Under the pieces are notes generated by a model. That model had not been told where the DNA came from, did not search any database, and saw nothing but the letters and a program-made list of their open reading frames with translations. A stretch of DNA of 64,000 nucleotides from the NCBI RefSeq assembly GCF_011617465.1, contig NZ_CP050153.1, positions 1,426,001 through 1,490,000 on the forward strand. The letters run 5' to 3'. The position numbers were made by a program, and so were the translations under genes. Positions 20,152 to 28,500 of this stretch are shown in pieces. This DNA comes from Brevibacterium pigmentatum (lineage in GTDB: Bacteria; Actinomycetota; Actinomycetes; Actinomycetales; Brevibacteriaceae). Each line of letters starts with the position of its first letter. Positions within the stretch are counted from its first letter, which is position 1.

Positions 20152-20622
20152 TCACATCGTCTGCAGCGCAGTCAGCGTCCAGCGGGTGGTGAGCAGCTCC
20201 AAGCGGACTGCCACCGCCCGGATGCGGTTTGCAGCGGCAACGATGACCGTGACTTCGGCGATCTCGGGCGTGACCTGGCAGACGTGCGCCGTTCCCGGCC
20301 GCACCGTACGGCTGCCGGGCACGGTCGCCCGGTGCGGCGCCACCTCGGCGCGCAGCTGACAGCGGTGATCGATCTTCGCCAGCAGCTCCGGCTCGACCCA
20401 GCGGGCGATCGTCTCGCTGCGCCTGACACCGGAGAGGACCTCGAGGCAGGCAACCGCCAACGAGGTGGCCGTGGCCGCGATCCGCGCCCGATCGTCCGCA
20501 ATGTCCTGCCCTCGGTCATGCCGACTGACTCGGCGAGGAGACTGCGCAGTGGGCACCGGCGCAACTGGTTGCCGAGGCGGTGCCGGAGCCTGTGGTCGGG
20601 TGAGGGTGAGCGGGGCGGTCAT
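20152..20622 (-). CDS. Rv3235-like protein
   Basis: A 156-residue cytosolic protein. A Pro/Arg-rich N-terminus (~50 residues) precedes an alpha/beta domain containing VACLEVLSGVRRSETIARW and the C-terminal RWTLTALQTM-type ending of the family annotated Rv3235 (DUF6459), found downstream of secA across actinobacteria. The function is unknown. It overlaps the upstream LysM gene by 4 bp (ATGA), so the two form an operon convergent with secA. Confidence 0.85.
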   Translation of the reverse strand: MTAPLTLTRPQAPAPPRQPVAPVPTAQSPRRVSRHDRGQDIADDRARIAATATSLAVACLEVLSGVRRSETIARWVEPELLAKIDHRCQLRAEVAPHRATVPGSRTVRPGTAHVCQVTPEIAEVTVIVAAANRIRAVAVRLELLTTRWTLTALQTM

Positions 20623-21383
20623 GTCTGGATCTCCAATCTCTGACCAGCGATGATGAGGCTCGGATCGGGTCCGATGGTGTCCTCGTTGGCGGCGTAGACG
20701 TCAGCGACGAGCTGCGGAATCTCCGCTGGGGTGTCGGCCAGATCGGCTGCGATCGACCACAGGCTCTCGCCGTGAGCGACAATATGTGTGGCGGTCCCGG
20801 AACCCGCAGGTACATCGGTTTCGTCGCCCGGCTCGTTCGAATTCCCGCTGCGGTCCGGTTCGTCGGCCCGATCCGATCTCATGGGATCGTCGGCCGGTGG
20901 GTCGCCCGAGGGGGACGGAGGCGTGTTGTCCGGCGGCGATTCGGTAGGCCAACCGGGGTCGGGAAGTGGTGCCCGATCCGCGGAGCGCTCATCATCGTCG
21001 ACAGTCGGCCACCCGGGATCGGTCGGGGCCTGTGTCGACGACGTCAGCTCGGGCCCGGGACCGGTGATCGGCGCCGCTTGAGCGGAGTGGACGACCAAGC
21101 CGGCGGAGATGATGGCAAGAACGCTCGACGCGAGTATCCGCGGCATCACCGTGACGACGACTCCGGCCAGCACCGACCGGAAGCGACCGGAAGGGAGAAC
21201 TCTCATCAGCAGCGCCAGCAGTGAGACGACTCCGATTCGTGAGAACAGGAGTGCTCCGGTGCCGATGATGACGAGGACGACGACGTCACTGGTCGTCAGC
21301 GGTTGGGGCAGCTGCTTCCACGCTGTGAAGAACGAACCGAGCAGAACCAGCCATGAACCCGCACATGCAATCAAGAGATACAT
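20619..21383 (-). CDS. LysM domain membrane protein
   Basis: A 254-residue protein. Hydrophobic segments lie near residues 2-20, 32-62 and 70-98. A long low-complexity Pro/Asp/Ser linker (about 105-195) follows, then a C-terminal LysM domain (HIVAHGESLWSIAADLADTP to IIAGQRLEI). LysM binds peptidoglycan, so the C-terminus should be outside the membrane. GGAGG lies 8-12 bases upstream of ATG 21383. LysM plus Rv3235-like genes next to secA is a common actinobacterial arrangement. Its function is not known. Confidence 0.85.
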   Translation of the reverse strand: MYLLIACAGSWLVLLGSFFTAWKQLPQPLTTSDVVVLVIIGTGALLFSRIGVVSLLALLMRVLPSGRFRSVLAGVVVTVMPRILASSVLAIISAGLVVHSAQAAPITGPGPELTSSTQAPTDPGWPTVDDDERSADRAPLPDPGWPTESPPDNTPPSPSGDPPADDPMRSDRADEPDRSGNSNEPGDETDVPAGSGTATHIVAHGESLWSIAADLADTPAEIPQLVADVYAANEDTIGPDPSLIIAGQRLEIQT

Positions 21384-21532
21384 CTAGACATCCTCCATTG
21401 GATATTGATCATAATGATGCCGTTGGATGCAATTTGCTGTCAATGGATCGGCTCTAACTACACGACTGTAGTTCCGCGCTGATCGGTTTCAAGTCTTGAA
21501 AGTGGACTACAGCTGGGGCAGGCTTAGCGTCT

Positions 21533-22048
21533 ATGGACGATCGCATCGACGCACTCCTGGCGGATATCGAAGCCGCCGACTCTGCGGCGCAGGCGCATGC
21601 CAGGAGGGGCGAGTTCGGTGACGAGATCGCAGGGCAGGCGGCCGAAAGGACGCTGCTCGAACGGCTGCGGGGATCATTGGGATCGACCGTGCAGGTGATG
21701 CTGTCCGATCGCGACGTCACGGGGACTGCGAGCTTCCTCGGCCGGGACATCGTCGTCCTCGCCGGGGTGGAGGTCTCCGCTATTTCGATCAGCGCCGTCC
21801 GTGGACTCAGGCTGACCACGAGGGTGCATCGGTTCGAAGCGGGAGGGCTGGAGCGCTTGGGGATGGGATCGGCGCTGCGCCGCTGGTCAGCCGCCCACGA
21901 AGAGGTGTCGATCGACACCGTCGACCACACGAGCGCGATTCGCGGACGATGCGCACTCGTCGCTGCCGACTACGTCGAGATCGCCGGCCGGATCATCCCC
22001 TTCGCGGCGATCAGCGCCGTTCACGCCCGGACGAACCCCTTCGAGTGA
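21533..22048 (+). CDS. conserved hypothetical actinobacterial protein
   Basis: A 171-residue soluble protein. An acidic N-terminal helix (MDDRIDALLADIEAADSAAQ) is followed by a predicted small beta-barrel (QVMLSDRDVTGTASFLGRDIVVL). The C-terminus has a repeat-like second barrel (ALVAADYVEIAGRIIPFAAI). It lies in the same position in many actinobacteria between the LysM/Rv3235 pair and a small excisionase-like regulator. I do not recognise a function. The coding sequence ends inside a terminator hairpin. Confidence 0.7.
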   Translation: MDDRIDALLADIEAADSAAQAHARRGEFGDEIAGQAAERTLLERLRGSLGSTVQVMLSDRDVTGTASFLGRDIVVLAGVEVSAISISAVRGLRLTTRVHRFEAGGLERLGMGSALRRWSAAHEEVSIDTVDHTSAIRGRCALVAADYVEIAGRIIPFAAISAVHARTNPFE

Positions 22049-22060
22049 TCCGGGCGTGAA
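22020..22060. terminator. terminator hairpin overlapping the stop of the 171-residue gene
   Basis: 12-bp perfect arms, TTCACGCCCGGA (22020-22031) and its complement (22049-22060), bracket the stop codon at 22046-22048. It lies between convergent genes, so it may act in both directions. Confidence 0.6.
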
Positions 22061-22085
22061 GGCGATCAGAGTGGATACGAGTGGG

Positions 22086-22307
22086 TCAGTCCTCGATGGA
22101 TCCGGTCTTGATCTGATACTCGGTGCGCTCGTACATGCGCTGGATATACGCCTCGATCTCGGACTTCTCGACCCGCCACTGGCCGCGCCCGCCGACCTTG
22201 ATGGCGCGGAGATCGCCGGAACGGACGAGGGCCCGAGCCTGTGCGATCGAGACGTTGAGCAGCTCGGCCACATCGGTCAGCGGCAGGAAGCGACTTTCGA
22301 CGGCCAT
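22086..22307 (-). CDS. small MerR/excisionase-like helix-turn-helix protein
   Basis: A 73-residue protein starting MAVESRFLPLTDVAELLN. The start at ATG 22307 is supported by GGGAGAAG nine bases upstream; the longer frame runs through promoter repeats. The helix-turn-helix is residues ~8-30 and the wing carries RAIKVGGRGQWRVEKSEIEAYI. It resembles BldC/excisionase-family transcription regulators. It is divergent from the SAF gene, with an operator-rich spacer between, so autoregulation and control of the SAF/CpaE-like operon are plausible inferences. Confidence 0.85.
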   Translation of the reverse strand: MAVESRFLPLTDVAELLNVSIAQARALVRSGDLRAIKVGGRGQWRVEKSEIEAYIQRMYERTEYQIKTGSIED

Positions 22308-22329
22308 GAGGTGACTTCTCCCATTCCAA

Positions 22330-22441
22330 ATGTCCATCTGCCACCAGATGTCCATCTGCTTGTTGGTGCATTTTGCCAAAAACATTGCTTTGGCATCATT
22401 TGATGGTCAATATTATCACTGAGAAACAGTTTCTGTCAGTG
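22330..22441. promoter_or_regulatory. operator-like repeats in the divergent HTH/SAF region
   Basis: Two identical 12-bp direct repeats ATGTCCATCTGC (22330-22341 and 22348-22359, period 18) are followed by an inverted repeat TGCCAAA-N8-TTTGGCA (22374-22395) and a near-palindrome spanning 22417-22441 (CACTGAGAAACA / TTCTGTCAGTG). The segment is much more AT-rich than its flanks. They are candidate binding sites for the adjacent small regulator. Confidence 0.5.
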
Positions 22442-22466
22442 AAACTTCTGCAAATCTGGAGATGCA

Positions 22467-23114
22467 ATGGAGCTCTCGAAACGAATCCGCCGTCCGCGCT
22501 GGACCGATGCCCGGCTCTTGGTCGGGGCGATGCTCGTCGTCCTCGCTGTCGTCGGCACCTATCTGCTCGTCACCTCGGCGAACTCGACCACCCGAGTGTG
22601 GGCGAGCGCACGCGCACTCGTCCCCGGTGAAGTGCTCAAGCCGGCCGATCTCACCGTCGCCGAGGTGAACCTCGCCGACCTCGGCAAGAAGTACCTCTCG
22701 GCCGATTCCGAGCTGCCGGAGAACACGAGCGTGCGCGCCGTCGTAGCAGCTGGAGAGCTGCTGGCCGCCTCGGCGGTGGCGCCCCTGTCCGAACTCGAAG
22801 GACGGGTTGTGGCCATCGACATCGCCGGTTCGGTGCCGAGTGTCGTCGACTCGGGCAGCCTCGTCGACGTGTGGGCGCAGCCGGAGCAGAACGGACTCGA
22901 CGACGACGGAACTCCGCCCGAGCAGATCGTCGATTCGGCCCCGGTCGCCCATATCAATCGGGACGTGGGCAGCTTCGGGGCAGGCGAGGGCGCGCGCATC
23001 GAAGTGTTCGTCGGCTCCGTGGACCTGCCCGGCGTGCTCGCCGCTCTCGACGGTCGCAGCGTGCTCTCCGTCGTCGGCGCCCCGTCCGTTCCCGCCGACG
23101 AAGGCGAGCAGTGA
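22467..23114 (+). CDS. SAF-domain (CpaB/RcpC-like) membrane protein
   Basis: A 215-residue protein with one N-terminal membrane segment (about residues 18-38) followed by a SAF domain (RVWASARALVPGEVLKPADL, then NTSVRAVVAAGELL). SAF proteins of the CpaB/RcpC/FlgA group assist pilus or flagellum assembly by binding peptidoglycan or pilus parts. Here no Tad pilin, TadA or TadB gene is nearby, so the role is open. GGAG precedes ATG 22467. The stop overlaps the start of the CpaE-like gene by one base. Confidence 0.82.
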   Translation: MELSKRIRRPRWTDARLLVGAMLVVLAVVGTYLLVTSANSTTRVWASARALVPGEVLKPADLTVAEVNLADLGKKYLSADSELPENTSVRAVVAAGELLAASAVAPLSELEGRVVAIDIAGSVPSVVDSGSLVDVWAQPEQNGLDDDGTPPEQIVDSAPVAHINRDVGSFGAGEGARIEVFVGSVDLPGVLAALDGRSVLSVVGAPSVPADEGEQ

Positions 23115-24391
23115 TGACTCAGGTCCTGCTGGCCGTCGACTTCGAATACGACCTCATCCTCTTCGAGCTGCTCAGCGAGATCGACGACGTCACGATCGTC
23201 GCCCGCCCCGCCGACGAGGTGGAGCTGCTGGCCCACTGCCGCACCGGCGGGGCCGACGTCGTCATCATCGGCCGCTATTTTCCCGGCCTCGACGCCGAAG
23301 TGGTCGCCGCGATCACAGCATCCGGTGCGAAGGTGCTCGGCTTCGGCGACGACGCGCACGCCCTCGAGGCCGTCGGCATCACCGCGGTCGTCGCAACCGA
23401 CGCGGATGCGACGACAATGGCGTCGGCGATCGACGACGTCCGTGCCGCCACCGTGGTCCCGCCGCGCCCGATCGCACCTCCCGGCCCCGGCGGGGGAGCG
23501 GGAGTGATCATCACCGTGTGGGGGACCGGATCATCGCCCGGACGCACACTCACCGCGGTCAACCTCGCCGATCAGGCCTCCCGCCAGGGCAGACGCAGCG
23601 TCCTCGTCGACGCGGACACCGTCTCCGGGATGGTCGCGTCCACCCTCGGCCTGACAGAGGAGTCCTCGCACCTGGCGAGCCTCTGCCGGTCGCAGACGGA
23701 CCCGGTGAACCGCCTCGGCCGGCAGACTGTGCCGCATGCGTCGATCCGTGAGAACTTCCACGCCGTCACCGGGCTGACCCGGCCCGAACGGTGGCCGGAG
23801 ATCCGCGCTTCCGTCCTCGAAGCGGTGCTCAAACGTCTGGCCAAGGTCTACGACGTCGTCATCGTCGACGTCAGCGACCGCATCGATCCCGATGATGACT
23901 TGGCCGACCCCTTCTATGACCGGCACTGCGCGACCCGCGCCGCTCTCGAGGCCGCCGATATCGTGCTCGTCCTCGCCGCCGGTGATCCGATCGGTCTGCA
24001 GCGGCTGGTCAAACTCCTCGGCACACCGCGGGCGGAGGCGGTCCGGGAGAAGATGCGTCTGGTGATCACGAAGGTGCGGCCGAGCGCGGTCGGTCACCCC
24101 GCCGAGACGCGGATCAGAGAAGTCCTCGACCGATTCGTCAGGATCACTCCGGACTTCCTGCTCAGCGACGATCGCTCCACGGCTGATGCCGCGATGCTCG
24201 CCGGCCACACCTTGCATGAGCAGAACCCGAAGTCCGTCCTCGTCGGAGATCTCGCGCGGATGGTCGACGATCTCCTGCCGGGTCGTCGCCGGACCCGCAG
24301 ATCCGGAGGAGGACGCGAACGTCGCGGCGCCGGTCGTCGCGGACGCACACAGAAAGTGCGGGTGAGCCAGGGGAGCGGAGCGCAGGACTAA
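23114..24391 (+). CDS. CpaE-like P-loop protein with altered Walker A
   Basis: A 425-residue protein starting MTQVLLAVDFEYD (ATG 23114). Residues ~1-110 are a receiver-like domain. A MinD/ParA-type ATPase core follows. The deviant Walker A reads GTGSSPGRTLTA, with Arg in place of the family Lys and no upstream signature Lys; switch regions VLVDADT and VVIVDVSDRI are present. The tail is Arg-rich. CpaE-like proteins localise Tad pilus machinery, but none is encoded nearby. The longer frame upstream overlaps the SAF gene and is rejected. Confidence 0.8.
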   Translation: MTQVLLAVDFEYDLILFELLSEIDDVTIVARPADEVELLAHCRTGGADVVIIGRYFPGLDAEVVAAITASGAKVLGFGDDAHALEAVGITAVVATDADATTMASAIDDVRAATVVPPRPIAPPGPGGGAGVIITVWGTGSSPGRTLTAVNLADQASRQGRRSVLVDADTVSGMVASTLGLTEESSHLASLCRSQTDPVNRLGRQTVPHASIRENFHAVTGLTRPERWPEIRASVLEAVLKRLAKVYDVVIVDVSDRIDPDDDLADPFYDRHCATRAALEAADIVLVLAAGDPIGLQRLVKLLGTPRAEAVREKMRLVITKVRPSAVGHPAETRIREVLDRFVRITPDFLLSDDRSTADAAMLAGHTLHEQNPKSVLVGDLARMVDDLLPGRRRTRRSGGGRERRGAGRRGRTQKVRVSQGSGAQD

Positions 24392-24401
24392 GATGAGGGG
24401 C

Positions 24402-24878
24402 ATGGCCATTCGCTGCTACATTCCCGCCACCCTGACCGCGCTGCGCTCGACGCTGACCGACGTCCGTGCCGTCGCTCCCGACGCTCAGGGGCGCAGCCTG
24501 CGCGGTGAGGAGTTCGAATCCGCTGAGTTCGACGCGATGTGCATCGCCGCCGCCCTGGCCGCGAATGCGGCGTTCGATCCCGCTGAAACCGAACCCGGCA
24601 CCGAGGCGGCTCCCGAGCGCCGTGTCATCGTGGCCTATGACGCCCCCGAGTCCAGCCCGACCGAACCGCTGACCGAGGGCTTCGACCTCATCGGCCTCGG
24701 TGAAGTCGACCTGTCCAGGGTGGCGAGCTTCCACCTCGACGAGGACGTCGTCTGGGATGAGGCGGTGCGTCTGGCCGAGGAGACGGGTCCCGGCGCGGCC
24801 GAGGACCACCTCGGCGCTTCCGATCTGCTGTGGTACGACGCGTCGGAGCTGGAGCAGCTGCTCGGCGACACGGCCTGA
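24402..24878 (+). CDS. DUF6912 family protein
   Basis: A 158-residue cytosolic protein of unknown function. It begins MAIRCYIPATLTALRSTL and contains DAMCIAAALAANAAF and RRVIVAYDAP, as typical for DUF6912 proteins of actinobacteria. A TAAGAT -10-like hexamer at 24389-24394 lies seven bases before the ATG, suggesting a leaderless message overlapping the end of the CpaE-like gene region. The last codons run into a 26-bp tandem repeat. Confidence 0.75.
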   Translation: MAIRCYIPATLTALRSTLTDVRAVAPDAQGRSLRGEEFESAEFDAMCIAAALAANAAFDPAETEPGTEAAPERRVIVAYDAPESSPTEPLTEGFDLIGLGEVDLSRVASFHLDEDVVWDEAVRLAEETGPGAAEDHLGASDLLWYDASELEQLLGDTA

Positions 24879-24962
24879 ATCGGACCAAGAGCGTTTCGGC
24901 CTGAACCACCCCAAGCGCGACTCGGCCTGAACCACCCCAAGGACGATTCGGCCCGAGTCGCC
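24871..24962. repeat. 26-bp tandem repeat, about 3.5 copies
   Basis: Units start at 24871, 24897, 24923 and 24949, each beginning CGGCCTGAA or CGGCCCGAG. Units 2 and 3 share CGGCCTGAACCACCCCAAG. The first unit contains the stop codon of the DUF6912 gene. Copies are contiguous without spacers, so this is not a CRISPR array. Confidence 0.85.
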
Positions 24963-24973
24963 GGTCGTGCGGC

Positions 24974-25438
24974 TCAGGCGGATTCGAAGCGGCGCAGCCG
25001 GTCGCCCAACCGCTTCTCCAGGATCGGAACCACGGCCTGTTCGATCATCGGCCCGAACATCGGGATCGATGAGCTGATCTCGGCGTGTGCGGCCAGCTTC
25101 GTCACCGACTCGACTTCGCGCAGCTCGAGGACCGCATCGATTTCGACGGGAACTCCTGCGGCACGGGCGGTCATGCGGATCTCGGCCTCATCTCCGAGGA
25201 CGTCTCCGGGAATCATGTACACCTCGACCAGCACGGTGTTGTCCGGAAGCCTGGAGGCCAGAGCCGACGGAAGCTCGGCCTTGGGCATCGGCGTCCGCAC
25301 GGTCATCTCGGTGTCGGGGTCGATGTATTCGGCGCTGGCATCGGAGCCGAGCTTCTCCCACACGCCGGGGTCGGCGAGTTTTGCCAGGAATGTCGACAGA
25401 TCAACCGAATATTCTTGATTGAGAGTCAGAGATCGCAT
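24974..25438 (-). CDS. DUF2505 domain-containing protein
   Basis: A 154-residue protein (ATG 25438, MRSLTLNQEYSVDLSTFLAKLADPGVWEKL) of the DUF2505 family. This is an actinobacterial START/SRPBCC-like fold, probably a hydrophobic-ligand-binding helix-grip domain. The C-terminal long helix (IEQAVVPILEKRLGDRLRRF) fits. The ligand is unknown. The open frame extends further upstream, but the extension lies in the promoter region shared with gdh. It is divergent from the glutamate dehydrogenase gene. Confidence 0.82.
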   Translation of the reverse strand: MRSLTLNQEYSVDLSTFLAKLADPGVWEKLGSDASAEYIDPDTEMTVRTPMPKAELPSALASRLPDNTVLVEVYMIPGDVLGDEAEIRMTARAAGVPVEIDAVLELREVESVTKLAAHAEISSSIPMFGPMIEQAVVPILEKRLGDRLRRFESA

Positions 25439-25578
25439 AGCTCCAGTTTGCCAGCGAATGTACGGTACACCACCGTATGCCGCTCGGCGTGCCTTTCTCG
25501 ATATTTGGGCATAGTGTGGTGAATGTCGATTCGACGTCGAATCGCATGACGAATCTCGTTGAACATAGAGGTGACACA

Positions 25579-28500
25579 GTGACTCAGGTCTCAATTTCGA
25601 ATGTTGCAGAAGAGTGGAGGAAGCAGAGGGGACAATCTGCTCCCGAGAACTTCCTCGAAGCGTACTATCCGCGATTCGAAACAGGGGCCCACGATCCCGA
25701 GGCATACGCTGCCGCGGCGGCCCGCCACTTCGCACTCGGCACCGAATACGACGGTCAGAGGCCGGCGATCGCGATCTACAACCCGGACGTCGACTCGCCG
25801 GAATTCCGGGACAACCACACGGTCATCGCCATCGTGCTCGCCGATATGCCTCACCTCGTGTCCTCGATCGTCAGCGACCTCGCCGCGAACGGCAGAGCCA
25901 TCCGCCGCGTCCACCACCCGATCATCACGGTCACCGGAACCGGTCCGGGGGAGAAGGTCCTCTCTCCGGCAGAAGCTCCCGCGCTCAGTGCGGACACGGC
26001 GAGCATTCCCACGGTCTCCGAAGACCCTGCCAGCAGGGTGGACGGCGCCCCGCAGCAGCAGTCGTGGATCCGCCTCGAGATCGACCGCATCTCGGAGACC
26101 GACTTCGACGCACTCGAAGAGCGCCTGCGCGGAGTCCTCGACTATGTCTCCGCGGCAGCCCGGGACGCTCAGGCGATGGCCGCGAAGGCCAAAGACATCG
26201 CCGCAGAGCTGAGCGCGCACTCACCGCGTCCGGAGCTGGCCTCCGAAGCCGAGTCCGCCGCCGCCCTGCTCACCTGGCTCGACGGTCACTTCACCTTCCT
26301 CGGCTACCGCGAGTACGACTACATCCACGACCCCGACCACAGCAGCCTCGAACCGATCGAGGACACCTCGATGGGCATCTCGGCCCTGCGTCCCCTCGTG
26401 TCGTCGCCGCTCAGCCAGGCCGTCGCCGACAAGGCACTGGAACCGCATGTGCTGGTGCTGACGAAGGCGAACTCCCGTTCCCGTGTCATCCGCTCGTCCT
26501 TCATGGACTACATCGGCGTGAAGACCTTCGATGCCGACGGCGAGATCGTCGGCGAGCGCCGCTTCGTGGGCGTGTTCAAACCCGAGTTCTACAACGACAG
26601 CGTCCTCAACATCCCGGTCATCGATCGGAAGGTCGCGAAGATCCTCTCGGCCAGCGGATTCCCCGCCGGATCCCATTCGGCCAACGAACTCCTCGGAGTT
26701 TTGGAGAACTACCCCCGCGAGGACCTGCTGCATGAGGGCACCGAGGAGATCTATGACGTCGTCATGGAGATCGTCGATATGCAGGAACGCCGGGAATCCC
26801 GCGTGTTCGTCCGCACCGATCCGTACCAGCGCTTCGTCTCCGTCATCCTCTACCTCCCACGCGATCTGTACAACACCGATGCCCGAGTGCGCGTGCAGGA
26901 AGTGCTGCGTCAGTTCTACAACGCCGACAGCGTCGACTTCGATGTGCTGCTGAGCGAATCGGCGCTGGCCCGCATCCACTTCGTGGCCCGTGTCGCCCGT
27001 GACTGCGAACTGCCGCAGATCAGCACCGACGAGGTCGAGGCCCGCATCGTCGGAGCCGTCCGCTCCTGGTCCGAAGATGTCCACGCGTTCCTGGTTCCCG
27101 CCGAAGCCGGCGACACCGGAGCCTCGCAGGCCCGGGCCGACCTGTGGTCGAAGGCGTTCCCGCCCAGCTACGGTGAGTATCACACCCCCGCCGAGGCGGT
27201 CGCCGACGTCGGTCGGTTCGAAGCTCTCGAAGCCGGCCACGGTCCGGCAGTCCGGCTCTACCGTCCCGACCAGAGCACCGACGCCTCCGTCCGGCTCGTC
27301 CTCTACCGTCGTGACCGGGTCAGCCTGTCCGAGGTCCTGCCCTACCTCACGGCATTCGGTGCCGACGTCGTCGACGAACGGCCCCACGAGCTCGACCTCG
27401 CCGACGGAACGCATCGATACATCTACGACTTCGGACTCAGCTTCTCCGAAGAGCTGGCCGATGACGACTACGACCGCATCGCCGAGGCCTTCATGGCCGG
27501 CTGGGACGGCAAGAAGGAAGCGGGAGTCTTTGACCGCCTCGTCGTCGCCGGACTCTCCTGGCAGCATGTGACGATCATCCGCGCACTAGGCAAATACCTG
27601 CGCCAGGCGGGCTTCACCTATTCCGATGCCTATGTCGGTGAGGTCTACAGCGAGAACCCGAACATCTCGAAGCTGCTCGTCGACTACTTCACCGCCAAGT
27701 TCGACCCGGACGTCGACGATGTCGGACGCGAAGAGGCGATGGCCGAGATCGACGAGTCGATCGAATCCGCACTCAGCGAGGTGGCCAGCCTCGACGCCGA
27801 CCGCGTCCTGCGGTCCTCGCTCGAACTGCTGCGTGCGACCCTGCGCACGAACTACTACATCGACGAATCCGGTGCCCTGCCCACGGCACTGGTGCTCAAG
27901 ATCCGGCCCGACGAGCTCAGCTTCGTGCCGAAGCCGAAGCCGGCACTCGAGATGTGGGTGTACTCCCCGCAGGTCGAAGGCGTCCACCTGCGCTTCGGCA
28001 CCGTCGCCCGCGGCGGACTGCGCTGGTCGGATCGTCGCGATGACTTCCGCACCGAGGTCCTCGGCCTCGTCAAGGCGCAGATGGTCAAGAACGCCCTCAT
28101 CGTGCCCACCGGCGCCAAGGGCGGATTCTTCCCCAAGCAGCTGCCGCCGATGAGCGATCGGGACGCCTGGATGGCCGCCGGTCAGGCCGCCTACGAGGTG
28201 TTCATCGAAAGCATGCTCGAGGTCGCCGACAACCTCACCTACGGTGCCGATGACTCCAGCGTCGTCGTCCACCCCGACCGCGTCGTCCGCCACGACGGCG
28301 ATGACTACTACCTCGTCGTCGCCGCTGACAAGGGCACGGCACGGTTCTCCGATGTCGCCAATGCGATCGCCGAACGCCGAGGATTCTGGCTCGGCGATGC
28401 GTTCGCCTCGGGCGGATCGGTCGGCTACGACCACAAGGCGATGGCCATCACCTCCCGGGGTGCGTGGAAGTCCGTCGAACGCCACTTCCGCGAACTCGGG

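Noticed and set aside
24871..24962. CRISPR-like repeat
   Set aside because: Units are contiguous with no spacers and no cas genes are nearby.
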